NCBI GenBank assembly: GCA_003117195.1 | Contig: BDSI01000132.1 | Coordinates: 1 to 64,000, forward strand | Source of the DNA: Eudorina sp. 2006-703-Eu-15 | Taxonomy: Eukaryota; Chlorophyta; Chlorophyceae; Chlamydomonadales; Volvocaceae | Direction: 5' to 3' | DNA: 64,000 bases | In this document: positions 53,157-62,074 of the stretch, piece by piece | Numbering within the stretch: the stretch's first letter is position 1 | Layout: each line of letters begins with the position of its first letter | Program-made: the position numbers and the translations under genes | Notes under the pieces: model-generated | Seen by the model: only the letters and a program-made list of their open reading frames with translations | Told to the model about the DNA's origin: nothing | Database searches by the model: none

Positions 53157-53871
53157 ATGGAGGAAGGATACAGTGAAGAAGACTACGGTCCTGATCCGTA
53201 AGTAAAGTTCTTTTGCGTTCAACAGTATCTTCGGTTTGATAACTCATGTTACCCTACTAATTTTCAGGGAAGAAGGTAAAGAAGACCTCTCGCCGGACGT
53301 CAGCGAAACCTGTCTTCCGGGCGCCATCGCCTGCACCCGGTTTCGGGTACCCTACGGACGATGAGCCCTCGGACAAGGAGCCATCTCCATCCGATGCCAA
53401 GGTGGTACCTGTCCCCAAGGGTATGCCCTTCTTCAGTAACACCGCCGCGTAAGTATGTATCGTTTTTGCTGTCATGTGCGTGCTGTACAGGTCGTTGACA
53501 CATGCCTTACCCATTTTGTATGCAGGCGTGCGCTGAAGATGCACTTGTACAACAACGATGTGTCATTTGACAAAGAGGATGAGGACACTTCGGTGCGCAA
53601 GCTTGTCAAAATCATCAGCTGCAAGGGCGACCGGACGGAGGGCAACTTGGCCAACAGCTACGCCGCAGACAAGTTCATCGATCAAGTGGAGTGCTGCTCG
53701 GCGCACTACTTCCTCAGCCCCCTGACTGTGGTGAAGGACCCGGGCTCTGGTGTCGTAACCCTTAAGTGCGCCAGGGCGTTGTGCCACGAGTTCAACGACG
53801 AGACGGTTAGCTGTTCGGTGGAGGAGTGGGCCGCTGCAGTATTGCACGCCGTGCGTGACTTGAAGGAGTAA
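53157..53871 (+). CDS. Unknown intron-containing gene inside the TIR element
   Basis: Three exons: 53157-53197 (ATG; acidic MEEGYSEEDYG), 53268-53448 and 53526-53871, with canonical GTAAGT donors and TTTCAG/ATGCAG acceptors. Exon 2 encodes a basic, NLS-like KKVKKTSRRTSAKP and an acidic Pro/Ser linker; exon 3 encodes ALKMHLYNNDVSF, an acidic turn, CKGDRTEGNLANSY and a compact helical C-terminus with four Cys, ending VRDLKE and TAA. Exons 2 and 3 join in frame; exon 1 to exon 2 is off by one base, so the first exon or its donor is uncertain. About 180 residues. No known family recognised; a DNA-binding accessory protein is a guess from the basic part and the location. Confidence 0.6.
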
Positions 53872-54288
53872 TTAGCTGCTGCTGTTGGTGCGCGCGCGTC
53901 TGAGTCTTGGTAACATGCTTAGCATGTTACCTGATTGGTCCATGTGAAATCATGTTAAGGAATATCTAAATTTATCGTGACTCTGTCAGTATTGTTACTT
54001 GTCACGGTATGCCCCGTCCTGAGCAAGCATTGCGTGTCGCCGGATCGCATCCGTCGTGTTCTCCAAGACCATGATGGTAAATCAAACTTCACAAAGCTAA
54101 CTGATGGGGTCCTTCAGATATGTACAATTACCTATGCAGACCCATTGACCCAGGCGTTGCAAATACTTTGTGTCCACAAAATACATATGTGAATGCGTTT
54201 TGAGTTTTTGGCTCAGTACGACACCTTTCCGATTCATGCCTCATTTTCGGCACATTTTATTTCGGTTTCATCTGTGAATCCCGCCTTA

Positions 54289-54637
54289 CGAGTCGTCAGA
54301 TCACTTGTTGTTTCATGTTTCAGATTTCAGCAACAAAAGTATCGGCCTCGGTACATTTCATCCACGGCCGAGCATGAAATCAACGGTAACTGAAACTCAA
54401 AAGATTTGTAAGTGCTTGAATGTCAATGCTCGTCGCTCCGTACCTGACTAAGTTAGTTTGGGGCCCTGCGTCCAGCCATGCAGCCCCTTCCCATGTTTAC
54501 CTCGGGAATTGGTAATCCCAAACTACACCGCCGTGCGGTATGCCTCTTCGGGCTCCGATGCCGGCCCCCTCCTCCTTGTAATGCAAACCTGTTCTGCCGA
54601 CTGCCCCACCCCGCGTCTACCCGTCTCCGCCAGCGCT
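54289..54637. other. Boundary between the TIR element and the second DIRS-like element
   Basis: Holds the inverted arm 54286-54342 and, from about 54460, GC-rich sequence continuous with the following element. No gene. Confidence 0.5.
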
Positions 54638-55958
54638 CTAGGCCACCGTCACTGAGCCGCTACCACAGGATATACACCGCCTCCACCGTGTAGCGCGGGG
54701 CCTTGGGCTTCCTCTCTCGTCCGCCCGGCACCTGGGGCCCCGGTGTGAACAGCCTCGGGAGATGGGGCAGCCGCCGCCAGGCCTTGACTGGCATGCCGCC
54801 AGCAGGACTCTCCACCAGCGGGGCCACACTGGTGTTATGAGCACGCAGTCCGGGCGCTCCTCCATAATCTTTCGGACCACCCGCCCCATCTGGTCGAAGG
54901 GCGGGTTTATGTAGATCACCCCGCCCCCGGCCCACTCGCCCCAGTGCTGGGCGAAAGCGTCGACCGCTAAGACCCCCGGGCTCCAGTACCGCGCGAAGAA
55001 GCGGCCCGGGAGCTTGGTGGTGTACTCGTCCGCGAAGATGTCGATCACGGGGCCGCGCCCCTTCAGGCACGGCTCGGCCCACAGGCGACCGTACACGGAC
55101 TCGTCCAGGCACCACTGCGACCCGTCCTCGTATTTCGACAGGTCGTCGGCATGCTGCTGGAGCTTCTCTGAGCGGGGGAACCATACCAGCTGCACTTCCA
55201 GGTCAATCTCCGCACACAGACGGAATAGCTCGTCCACCCGCTGCAGGCACGCACCCCTGCCCTTCATGCCTAGCACACAGAACATGGCCGCCTGGCTGTC
55301 GGTCTGGTACTGAAGCGAGCGGCCCGCAAGCAGGTGCGGGCCTGCTCCACGGTCCTCAGCTCCCGCTCCGTGCTGTCGAACTCGCCCCTGTCCATCCGTC
55401 CCACCTCCTCCGGGGTAAAGGGGACTCGCATCTCACTCGCTTCACCCGCGCCCAGTTGCTGGTCGGGGAGGAAGGCAGCTCCGACGCGTCGCCTGCGACC
55501 CTCAGCACTAGCGCCGGCCCGCGCCGCCACCAGGTCTTGCCGTTCTTGGTCCTGAGTAACTCCAGGAATAGCCGAGCACGGGCCAGGAAAGCCTCGGGGT
55601 CTCCCACGGCCTCGTCCCAGTCCGCCACTCCCGCCAAGGCCCGTCCCACTACGCGTGCGTGCAGCGGGGCCGTGGCCACCGCGAGGCTCATGGCCATGAT
55701 CCTCCCCGCCACGCGAGCTACCTCGCGTGCCGTGACCGCCCCCGGTCCGGCCGCCTCCAGCTGCCCGATCGCCTCCTCGAGCTGTTGTACTTTGTCAGCC
55801 GGTACTTCGAAAGCCTCTCGCTGGGTATCGACGATGAGGCCCAGGAAGCGGATCCTTTGAGTGGGGCGCAGCTGGCACTTCTCCAGGCTCAAGGTGAAGC
55901 CCAGGGCCGTGAGCAGGTGTACCATCGCGCGGCACAGGTGCTGCGCCTCGGCCAGGCT
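54638..55958 (-). pseudogene. RT end, RNase H and methyltransferase-like tail, several frameshifts
   Basis: Continues the RT after an in-frame TGA at about 55958: FTLSLEKCQLRPTQRIRFLG, then a frameshift near 55490 (VAGDASE to AAFLPDQQLG), another near 55320, then YQTDSQAAMFCVLG (RNase H), SEKLQQHADDLSKY, DIFADEYTTKLPGRFF and YINPPFDQMGRVV. The NPPF motif after a D-x-FA region is that of the Dam-like N6-adenine methyltransferase domain described in DIRS polyproteins; whether it is active is unknown. Frameshifts make this copy dead. Confidence 0.75.
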
Positions 55959-57155
55959 TCACGCGGCCGCTGTGCAGTCGTCGATCAGGTATGCCAAGTC
56001 GACCCCCTTCTCTCTCAAGGGGCGGAAGAGCTCCTGCTTGAGCGTGCTATAGATCCAGCACGCTGGGGCGAAACCGAAGGCCATGACCAGCCAGCAGTAG
56101 AGCTTGCCCTGCCACTCGAACGCAGCGAAGCGGTACATGTCCGGGTGGAGCAGCAGGTTCCAGTAGCCGCTTTTGTCGTCCGTCGTGAACATGAAATTGC
56201 CCTTGCGAAGGAACCCTGGGAGGTCTGCTAGCGATTCGTACTTCAGCGGCGGGATCTCCATGAACAGGTTCGGGTACATCGGGTTCATGCACAGGCGCAG
56301 CTTCTTGCCTTCCACCACCCGCAGCCCGTTGATGACTGTGGGGTTTCCCCACTCGGCTGGCCACTCCCGGATGGCCCCCGTCTGCAGGCGCTTGCCGATC
56401 TCCGCGGTGACGAAGTCGACATGAGGCACGGTGCTGCGGTGGTTCGGGAACTGTACCGCGTGTGGCGTCTCGCCGGTCAAGTAGGCTTCAGGCTCGTCGC
56501 CTCGCTCTATGGCTTGGCTGACCATCTGTACGACTATCTTCCGTTTCTTCCGGCGCAGTGGTGGGAGGGGCGCGTCGGGCGCTGGCGCCCCTGTCCACTT
56601 GAAGCGCACCCCCTCCATTATCATCCCGAGCAGCATCCGTTGGTTGCGAGAGAGTGGGCGGCAGCCGTTGCTCAGCTCGAAGTAGCGCTGCCACACGCTG
56701 CCGCACGCACGCAGTAGGCCTGGCTGGAAATCTGCGGGGTTGCGTGCTGAGGCGTGCATCTGCCGCTCGAACGCTTCTCCGGGGGTGGGGTCCGCCCCGG
56801 CGCTGGCTGCTCGTACGGCGGGGTCTAGGGCTTGCCAAGCTTCCTCCAACCGCTGGTGCGCGCGTTTCAAATCTGTGGCTGGTGGGGGCGGCAGGTGGGT
56901 CGGCCCGCCTGCGGTCGAGGCCTCGGTTGCCAGGCGCTTGACCAAGGGAAGTAGCGCATCTTCGTCCGGATCGCACCAAGAGGGGTCGCCGCCGTCCTCT
57001 CCCAAGGGTTGCCCGTCCGCCTCGCGCCCCGTGTCTCCGCCATCGTCCCACACCGCGGCACCGTCATCGTGCAACTCGCCGGGGCCCACCGTCGCTCCCT
57101 GTCTGTCCGGCCCCGCCTCGTAATCCTCGAGCCTCCCCAACACCGTCTGCAACAT
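55959..57155 (-). CDS. Reverse transcriptase N-terminal part of the second DIRS-like element
   Basis: 398 codons: an acidic leader, a helical DLKRAHQRLEEAWQAL region, then RT motifs: WGNPTVINGLRVVEGKKLRL, FTTDDKSGYWNLLLHPDMY, FGFAPACWIYSTLKQ and the catalytic YLIDD (about 55979-55993). It stops at TGA within the palm, right after the catalytic aspartates, so the product is truncated; translation beyond this continues the same protein. Confidence 0.85.
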   Translation of the reverse strand: MLQTVLGRLEDYEAGPDRQGATVGPGELHDDGAAVWDDGGDTGREADGQPLGEDGGDPSWCDPDEDALLPLVKRLATEASTAGGPTHLPPPPATDLKRAHQRLEEAWQALDPAVRAASAGADPTPGEAFERQMHASARNPADFQPGLLRACGSVWQRYFELSNGCRPLSRNQRMLLGMIMEGVRFKWTGAPAPDAPLPPLRRKKRKIVVQMVSQAIERGDEPEAYLTGETPHAVQFPNHRSTVPHVDFVTAEIGKRLQTGAIREWPAEWGNPTVINGLRVVEGKKLRLCMNPMYPNLFMEIPPLKYESLADLPGFLRKGNFMFTTDDKSGYWNLLLHPDMYRFAAFEWQGKLYCWLVMAFGFAPACWIYSTLKQELFRPLREKGVDLAYLIDDCTAAA

Positions 57156-57378
57156 GACGCAGTGACATCGGCGACATGAGCACCAGGATCAGGCCCCACC
57201 CGGCGGGTGTACCCTTCGGTCCACTGATTCGACCCTCCTTCGCATTCCTTCTCGCTGCAGCTCTCTGCGCCCGTGGCCGCGGGGCCGGCCCGCATAGGTT
57301 CCCCGGCTGCCCGCTAGGTTCTGTTGGGTCCGCACGACTCGTCTACGCCTAGCGAGTCACCCCTTCCCTGCGTGCACC

Positions 57379-59100
57379 CTACCCCCGGGCACCTGCCTTG
57401 GGCGGCTCTTGCTCGTGCTTCGCTTGCAAGTAATCTGCTATGCGGCCAACCGCCTCCGCCAGGGACACCTGCTCGTACGGGCATTGCGCGTTGGTGCACC
57501 GGCCACCCAGCAGCGCGTGGTTGGAGCAAAAACGGCGCTCGCCCCTCAGGTCGCGCTTTGCCGTCGTGAACATGGCCTCCTGGTCCGGGCACAGGTTCTC
57601 CGGCAACTTCCGCTGTCGGAGCTCCGCACGGAGTGCGTCCAGGGCCTTTCGCCACGAAGGCGGCTCTCCCCGGCCGCCACCGCCGCCGCTCCCGCCAGCC
57701 CCGCCGCCGATCCCGCGGGGTGCACCGCCACCTGCGCCGCGGCGACTGTCGACACCTTCCCCGGAGCCGCCGCCCGAGCCCCCGCCACCTCGCCGGGCCG
57801 CGGCGAGGTAGCTCTCCTTCATCTGAGTGGCCCGGAGTGCCTCTTCTGCCACGCGTTGCTGTTCCCGCAGGCGAATAAGGCAACCGATCTGTGGTCCCAG
57901 CCCGGTCTTCCACATGGCTTCGGTCATCTCCACTTGGAAGATGCAGCTCTCCCTTAAATTGGCGGCCGCTCCCGACAGCCACATGGCCTGCTCGCGCTGG
58001 AGGCCAGATTGCCGGGGATCCAAGGCCCCCAGCGCCTTGGTCACCAGTTCGGTGCCCCCCAGGAACGCCGCGGTCTTGGCGCCCGCCGTCTGGTATCCGG
58101 CTTGATGGGTCGCTGAGTACTCCGTTATCGGCTTGAGCCGCGCTGCCAACTCTGCCTTGAGGCCGTCGGCAAAACGCTTGGCGAAAGCGTCCCCAAGGGG
58201 CCCGCCCAGGCACGCCTGCAAACCGTCGATCTGCTGAATCGCCGCGGTCCTGAGCACGTTCGCCACCGCCCCCACGACCATAGACATAGCCGCCGACGCG
58301 CCGAACGTCAGGAGGACGCCGCCCACCACTGCCTCCGCGATTGGCATGGTATGCGCCGGCCCTTCGATCCTAGGCCGGGCCTGCAGCATCTGTGGCTTAT
58401 TGGCCTCGACCGCCAGGTTGACGCCCTGCTCAACGAGGCGGGCTTCATTGCCTCCTAGCCCCGTGTTAGGCGCCTGCAGGTACATGAGCGGTGGCATGAA
58501 CTCTAGGTCGTACACCCACGAGCCGTGTGGTCCGGGTCTGGCCGCCGAGAACGTTGCCCCGCCGAGCGTCACCCTCCCGCCGTGTGGTTGGGTGACCTGG
58601 CCTGAGTTGGGCGCGACAGGGTGGGCCCAAGGGTTGTATCCCAGTTGGCTGCCGGCGTGGGCGGGCGGCGCCGAGCCGCCGCCCTGCCAAGGCAGGGCTC
58701 CGCCTGGGGGCCCGCTGCCTGGCCAGCCCGGGGGGGCGCCCGGCGGGCCTGCGTTCCCTGGTGCCGCTCCCACCGGCCAAGCCGCCGCGCCGGGCCAAAG
58801 CCCGGCTTGCCCCAGCGGTTGGCCTTGAGGTGGGCCGGTTGTGGCGGGCTGGGGGAAAGCAGCCGCCGGTGTCGTGACGCCAGGCCCCGCCACTGCAGCC
58901 GTCGGCCCTGGGTAGTGCCCCAAGCCGTGAGCCACGCCTGCTGGGTAGGTCGCCGCCGCGCTAGTGCCCCAGCCGGATGTGGGTCCCGCCGGTGCAGCTG
59001 CTGCAGGAAATATAGGGCTCAGCCCGTTGGCTGCGAGCGTCGGATGGGCACCCAGCAAGGCGGCCACCACCCCTGGGTTGGAACCGATGAGAGCCGTCAC
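57379..59100 (-). CDS. gag-like protein of the second DIRS-like element
   Basis: 573 codons. A Pro/Gly/Ala-rich N-terminal half; a middle helical domain (GVNLAVEANKPQML, VVGAVANVLRTAAIQQIDG); a Gly/Arg/Ser linker; and near the C-terminus FCSNHALLGGRCTNAQCPYEQ, a CCCH-like zinc motif of the type seen in DIRS gag proteins. The frame upstream (to about 59773) is also Pro/Arg-rich in another phase and may include leader sequence. Confidence 0.7.
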   Translation of the reverse strand: MTALIGSNPGVVAALLGAHPTLAANGLSPIFPAAAAPAGPTSGWGTSAAATYPAGVAHGLGHYPGPTAAVAGPGVTTPAAAFPQPATTGPPQGQPLGQAGLWPGAAAWPVGAAPGNAGPPGAPPGWPGSGPPGGALPWQGGGSAPPAHAGSQLGYNPWAHPVAPNSGQVTQPHGGRVTLGGATFSAARPGPHGSWVYDLEFMPPLMYLQAPNTGLGGNEARLVEQGVNLAVEANKPQMLQARPRIEGPAHTMPIAEAVVGGVLLTFGASAAMSMVVGAVANVLRTAAIQQIDGLQACLGGPLGDAFAKRFADGLKAELAARLKPITEYSATHQAGYQTAGAKTAAFLGGTELVTKALGALDPRQSGLQREQAMWLSGAAANLRESCIFQVEMTEAMWKTGLGPQIGCLIRLREQQRVAEEALRATQMKESYLAAARRGGGGSGGGSGEGVDSRRGAGGGAPRGIGGGAGGSGGGGGRGEPPSWRKALDALRAELRQRKLPENLCPDQEAMFTTAKRDLRGERRFCSNHALLGGRCTNAQCPYEQVSLAEAVGRIADYLQAKHEQEPPKAGARG

Positions 59101-59880
59101 CGCGGCGAGGGCTGCTGCTAAGTCCGGTTGGGGGGGGCGGGTCCGCCCGCGCTGCCGCAGGCCCAGCGGCTCCCAGGTGGGTGGGAGGCAGTGCGGCGTT
59201 AGGGCCGGGAACGCCGGCGCCGCCTACCGGGCCGGCGGCCGCCCCGCGGTATAGTGGGCCCCACGGGGCCGCGAAGCCCGCCCCCGCGGCAGCAAGTGTA
59301 GCCGCCAACACGCGCTGTACTGGGGGCTGCCCTTCCGCTCCTCCGACGGGGCGGTCTTCCCCTGTCTCCGCCTGTGACGGGAGACCTGCCGGCTGAGCCC
59401 TTCCCGGTGTATCTAGGCGCCTCCGGACCGCCGACGGGGATCGGGAACTCGGTGAGGCGCGGGGGCCCCCGTGGTACGACAGCGGAGAGCCGCCTAACCC
59501 CCTCGGCGGGTCTCCCGGGGGTGACCTCACTGGCCTGCGGCCTGGCAGGACGACCTGGTGGTCCCGGCGCGCCGGCAGGTCGGGCCCCGAAGGGGCATCC
59601 CGCGGGGTCCCCGGCCCCGTCCTCTGCCCATCGCCCGCGGGGTCGCCTCCTGGTGCCTCTGCCAACTCGCCCGTAGTTGCGCCACCGTTCGCCGTTGTCC
59701 CAGGCGGGGCCCCGCGCGGCGGCGGCTCCCGCTGCCGTTGCTTGCGCGTTAGCGGCGTCGGGTTGCCCCGCACCCGGCCCTGCGGTGCCGCCCGGGGCGG
59801 GCGGCTGTGTCCCGCTTGAGCCTCCCGCTCCGCCGCGCAGGTCGCCGCCGCGTCCCGTATCCTATGCCCAAAATCAGCTG

Positions 59881-61783
59881 CCCCGTATCCTTGCGCTCAT
59901 CTACATTGACTGCTACTCTTTGGACGACTTTCTTCTTTTAAATTGTGAAGGCCAAGGATGCCTTCTGCTCTTGAGTTTGTGAGATTGGCAAAAATTTATC
60001 GAGTTTTGGCATGTTTTTAAACTATCATAAAGTGTAAAATATCATAGAGCTAGTGAAAACAACGCAAGGTAAGGTATGACAAAGCGGGACGACTTGTGCG
60101 GAGCGCGAGGGAAACTATAGTGTGGTGTAGGCAAAAACATATGGGAAAGATCAATTGGATTCATGGATGGTCAACGCTTAGGAAAATGTTCTCCAGCAAC
60201 AGAACCCTTGGCGGTTGGAGCTGGTTGAACGCCGACAACCATAAACGTACCAGAAACTGTCGGAACTAACAGAGCGTTATCCAGACTTCCAGAGCAGTCA
60301 TTGGAGGCGGAATATCGAAGAGAGGATGCCAATCACTGGAGTATCAGCGGAATATATTAACATGGACGTCGCAAGCATCAGCCGCGCCCCGAAAACACGC
60401 GGTCAAAGAAGTGCTCACCCGCCCGCTTGCAGCCGGAAGGGATATTTGCCTGCCATACATGACAGACGTCTTTGCGATTTCGCGATTAAGTAGAGCATGA
60501 CAGCTTACGGCAAAATTGTACTCGTGCACGACCCTGCCAGCTCCTGCTGCCATGGTGCTGTCATGACACTGCGTGCGCTGCACGGCATGGGAGATTCATG
60601 CGTGGCGGAGGATGCGCACTGCAAGCGGGCAGACGCAGGACAGCACCTGCGCAGACTCTGTCAGCGACGCACGGTCTGCAATACACAGCTGACTTCATCC
60701 TTGCGCTTGGTTGTCACGAGAGATGTTGTTGCGGCGGCACTCGTTGGGATGTTACAGCAATGCCTTGTCCAGGCAAGAACTGCCCACTAAGAGGTGCAAA
60801 CCATACACTAAGAGGTGTATCTGTAAAGACAGCAATCGTGTATCACCGCTGCTCAGCTCGGCTGAGCAGCGAGCCTAAGTGACGCAGATGGCTGGCCCGA
60901 AACTATCCTCCCTGTAGCGACGAATCTACCTCATGGGCCCAATGCAACCAAGTTCACGCATATTCGCACAGAAATTGCTCATGTTCTACCAGAATAAGAC
61001 AGAATACTTATACGGGCTATATAAATGCGGCGCTCACTACTGAGAGAGTTCGCGCGCACGTGACCAACTGAATAGCGGGAAACCTAACCGTTGGCCCCAC
61101 GGGATGGCCACTGAAACCCTAACGGCAAACTGAACACGCGTTGTGTCAATCACTCCCTGTGTCACGACAGTGCGTGGACTCACTTCCCATGGGCTTCGCG
61201 CTGGCCCACGAGCATCAGTGCCGAACGAAGATACAGCCGTCGCGGTGTCGTATCATGTTCACGCAGGTTGCTCAAGCGCATGTGGGGGAGATCCGGCCTT
61301 TTATACTGGAAACCAGTTTCCTGGAAACCAGTTAAGTCAACGTACTACAAAATGGTCGTAGCCTGTTGTGGAGAGACTTATCAGTTGACAGCGAGATGCG
61401 GGGAGATGGACAGCTGCATGTAAATAACAGCTGCTTCGCGCGATCGTGTCACCTTGCCAATGCCAACCGCCACGCACGCAGGCACGCCCTCCCAAATACA
61501 CCGTTCTGTAGAGCTGCAGGTGGAAAGCTGGGTCGGTTGTGCGGCTGAGTGGCAGGCATGTAGCATTTTCCCACTGCTGTATTGTTCCCCGCACCGCCTC
61601 GCATGCACCAGGCAGGACATGCCTGCCACTCAGCAGGCGGGTACCACTTCAGTTAGTCCGCAGCTACCTTGCGTTGCATTCGTCCATGTATAGGTATGCT
61701 TGTATGCACTCTGCACCTACTCGCATATGGGTAGGTGGCGCACCGCCACCAAGCGTCAGAACTTCAGAGGAAGCTTGCGTATG
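59881..61783. other. 1.9 kb without recognised genes
   Basis: AT-richer DNA at 59890-60500, then mixed. A TATATAAA lies at 61018-61025. The part 61141-61300 resembles 17521-17660. No domain, tRNA or rRNA gene recognised. Confidence 0.45.
61141..61300 (+). repeat. Dispersed repeat shared with the gypsy-relic flank
   Basis: About 75-80% similar by eye to 17521-17660 (both contain GTCGCGGTGTCG, ATGTTCAC and GGTTGCTCAAG). Possibly LTR-derived. Confidence 0.5.
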
Positions 61784-61788
61784 TTACA
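61784..61788 (-). terminator. Possible TGTAA polyadenylation signal of the NOC1-like gene
   Basis: TGTAA on the - strand about 290 bp after the stop; this is the common signal in Chlamydomonadales. Not unique in the region. Confidence 0.3.
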
Positions 61789-62074
61789 TGTTTCAGGGCC
61801 GTCTCAAGGTACACGTGGGCAAGTTATCCATCAGTGGGTTCATCCATCCAACCGGTTCCACCTCTCAAGGAGGGCTCACCCCCACGTTGTAAGACGTGGT
61901 GAGCTGCGGTGGAAGAATTCGCCGCTGTACGCCGCTGTCGGACGGTCAAGCCCGTGTCAGCTAGGCACCCCCAACCTGCAGTGGCAGCGGCACCTTCGCA
62001 GGCGCCCGCAAATCACTATTCCACATACATGCGTCCCGCAAGCTGTCGGCATGATGTTCGTTTCCGTTCATATG

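Larger units (their letters stand above)
52788..54285. mobile_element. TIR DNA element with TTA target duplication, carrying a gene
   Basis: Ends GGCGGGATTCACATATGAAACC on the left and, inverted, GGCGGGATTCACAGATGAAACC on the right (25 of 26 bases match overall), flanked by TTA at 52785-52787 and 54286-54288. TTA duplications and GG-starting inverted repeats fit the PIF/Harbinger superfamily. No DDE transposase is encoded; the only gene inside is the unknown one at 53157-53871. The two subterminal regions differ, so this is not a simple deletion MITE. The superfamily assignment is tentative. Confidence 0.7.
54460..59880 (-). mobile_element. Second DIRS-like retrotransposon, decayed, no recombinase found
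   Basis: On the - strand a gag-like ORF (59100-57379), RT (57155-55959), RNase H and a methyltransferase-like tail (to 54638) follow each other. No tyrosine recombinase frame is visible on either strand and no terminal repeats could be paired, so the limits are approximate. It is unlike the element at 28317-33204 at sequence level: a different lineage of the same class. Confidence 0.7.

Noticed and set aside
61018..61025. TATATAAA as promoter of a downstream gene
   Set aside because: No supported + strand gene follows, so it is noted only as a motif.
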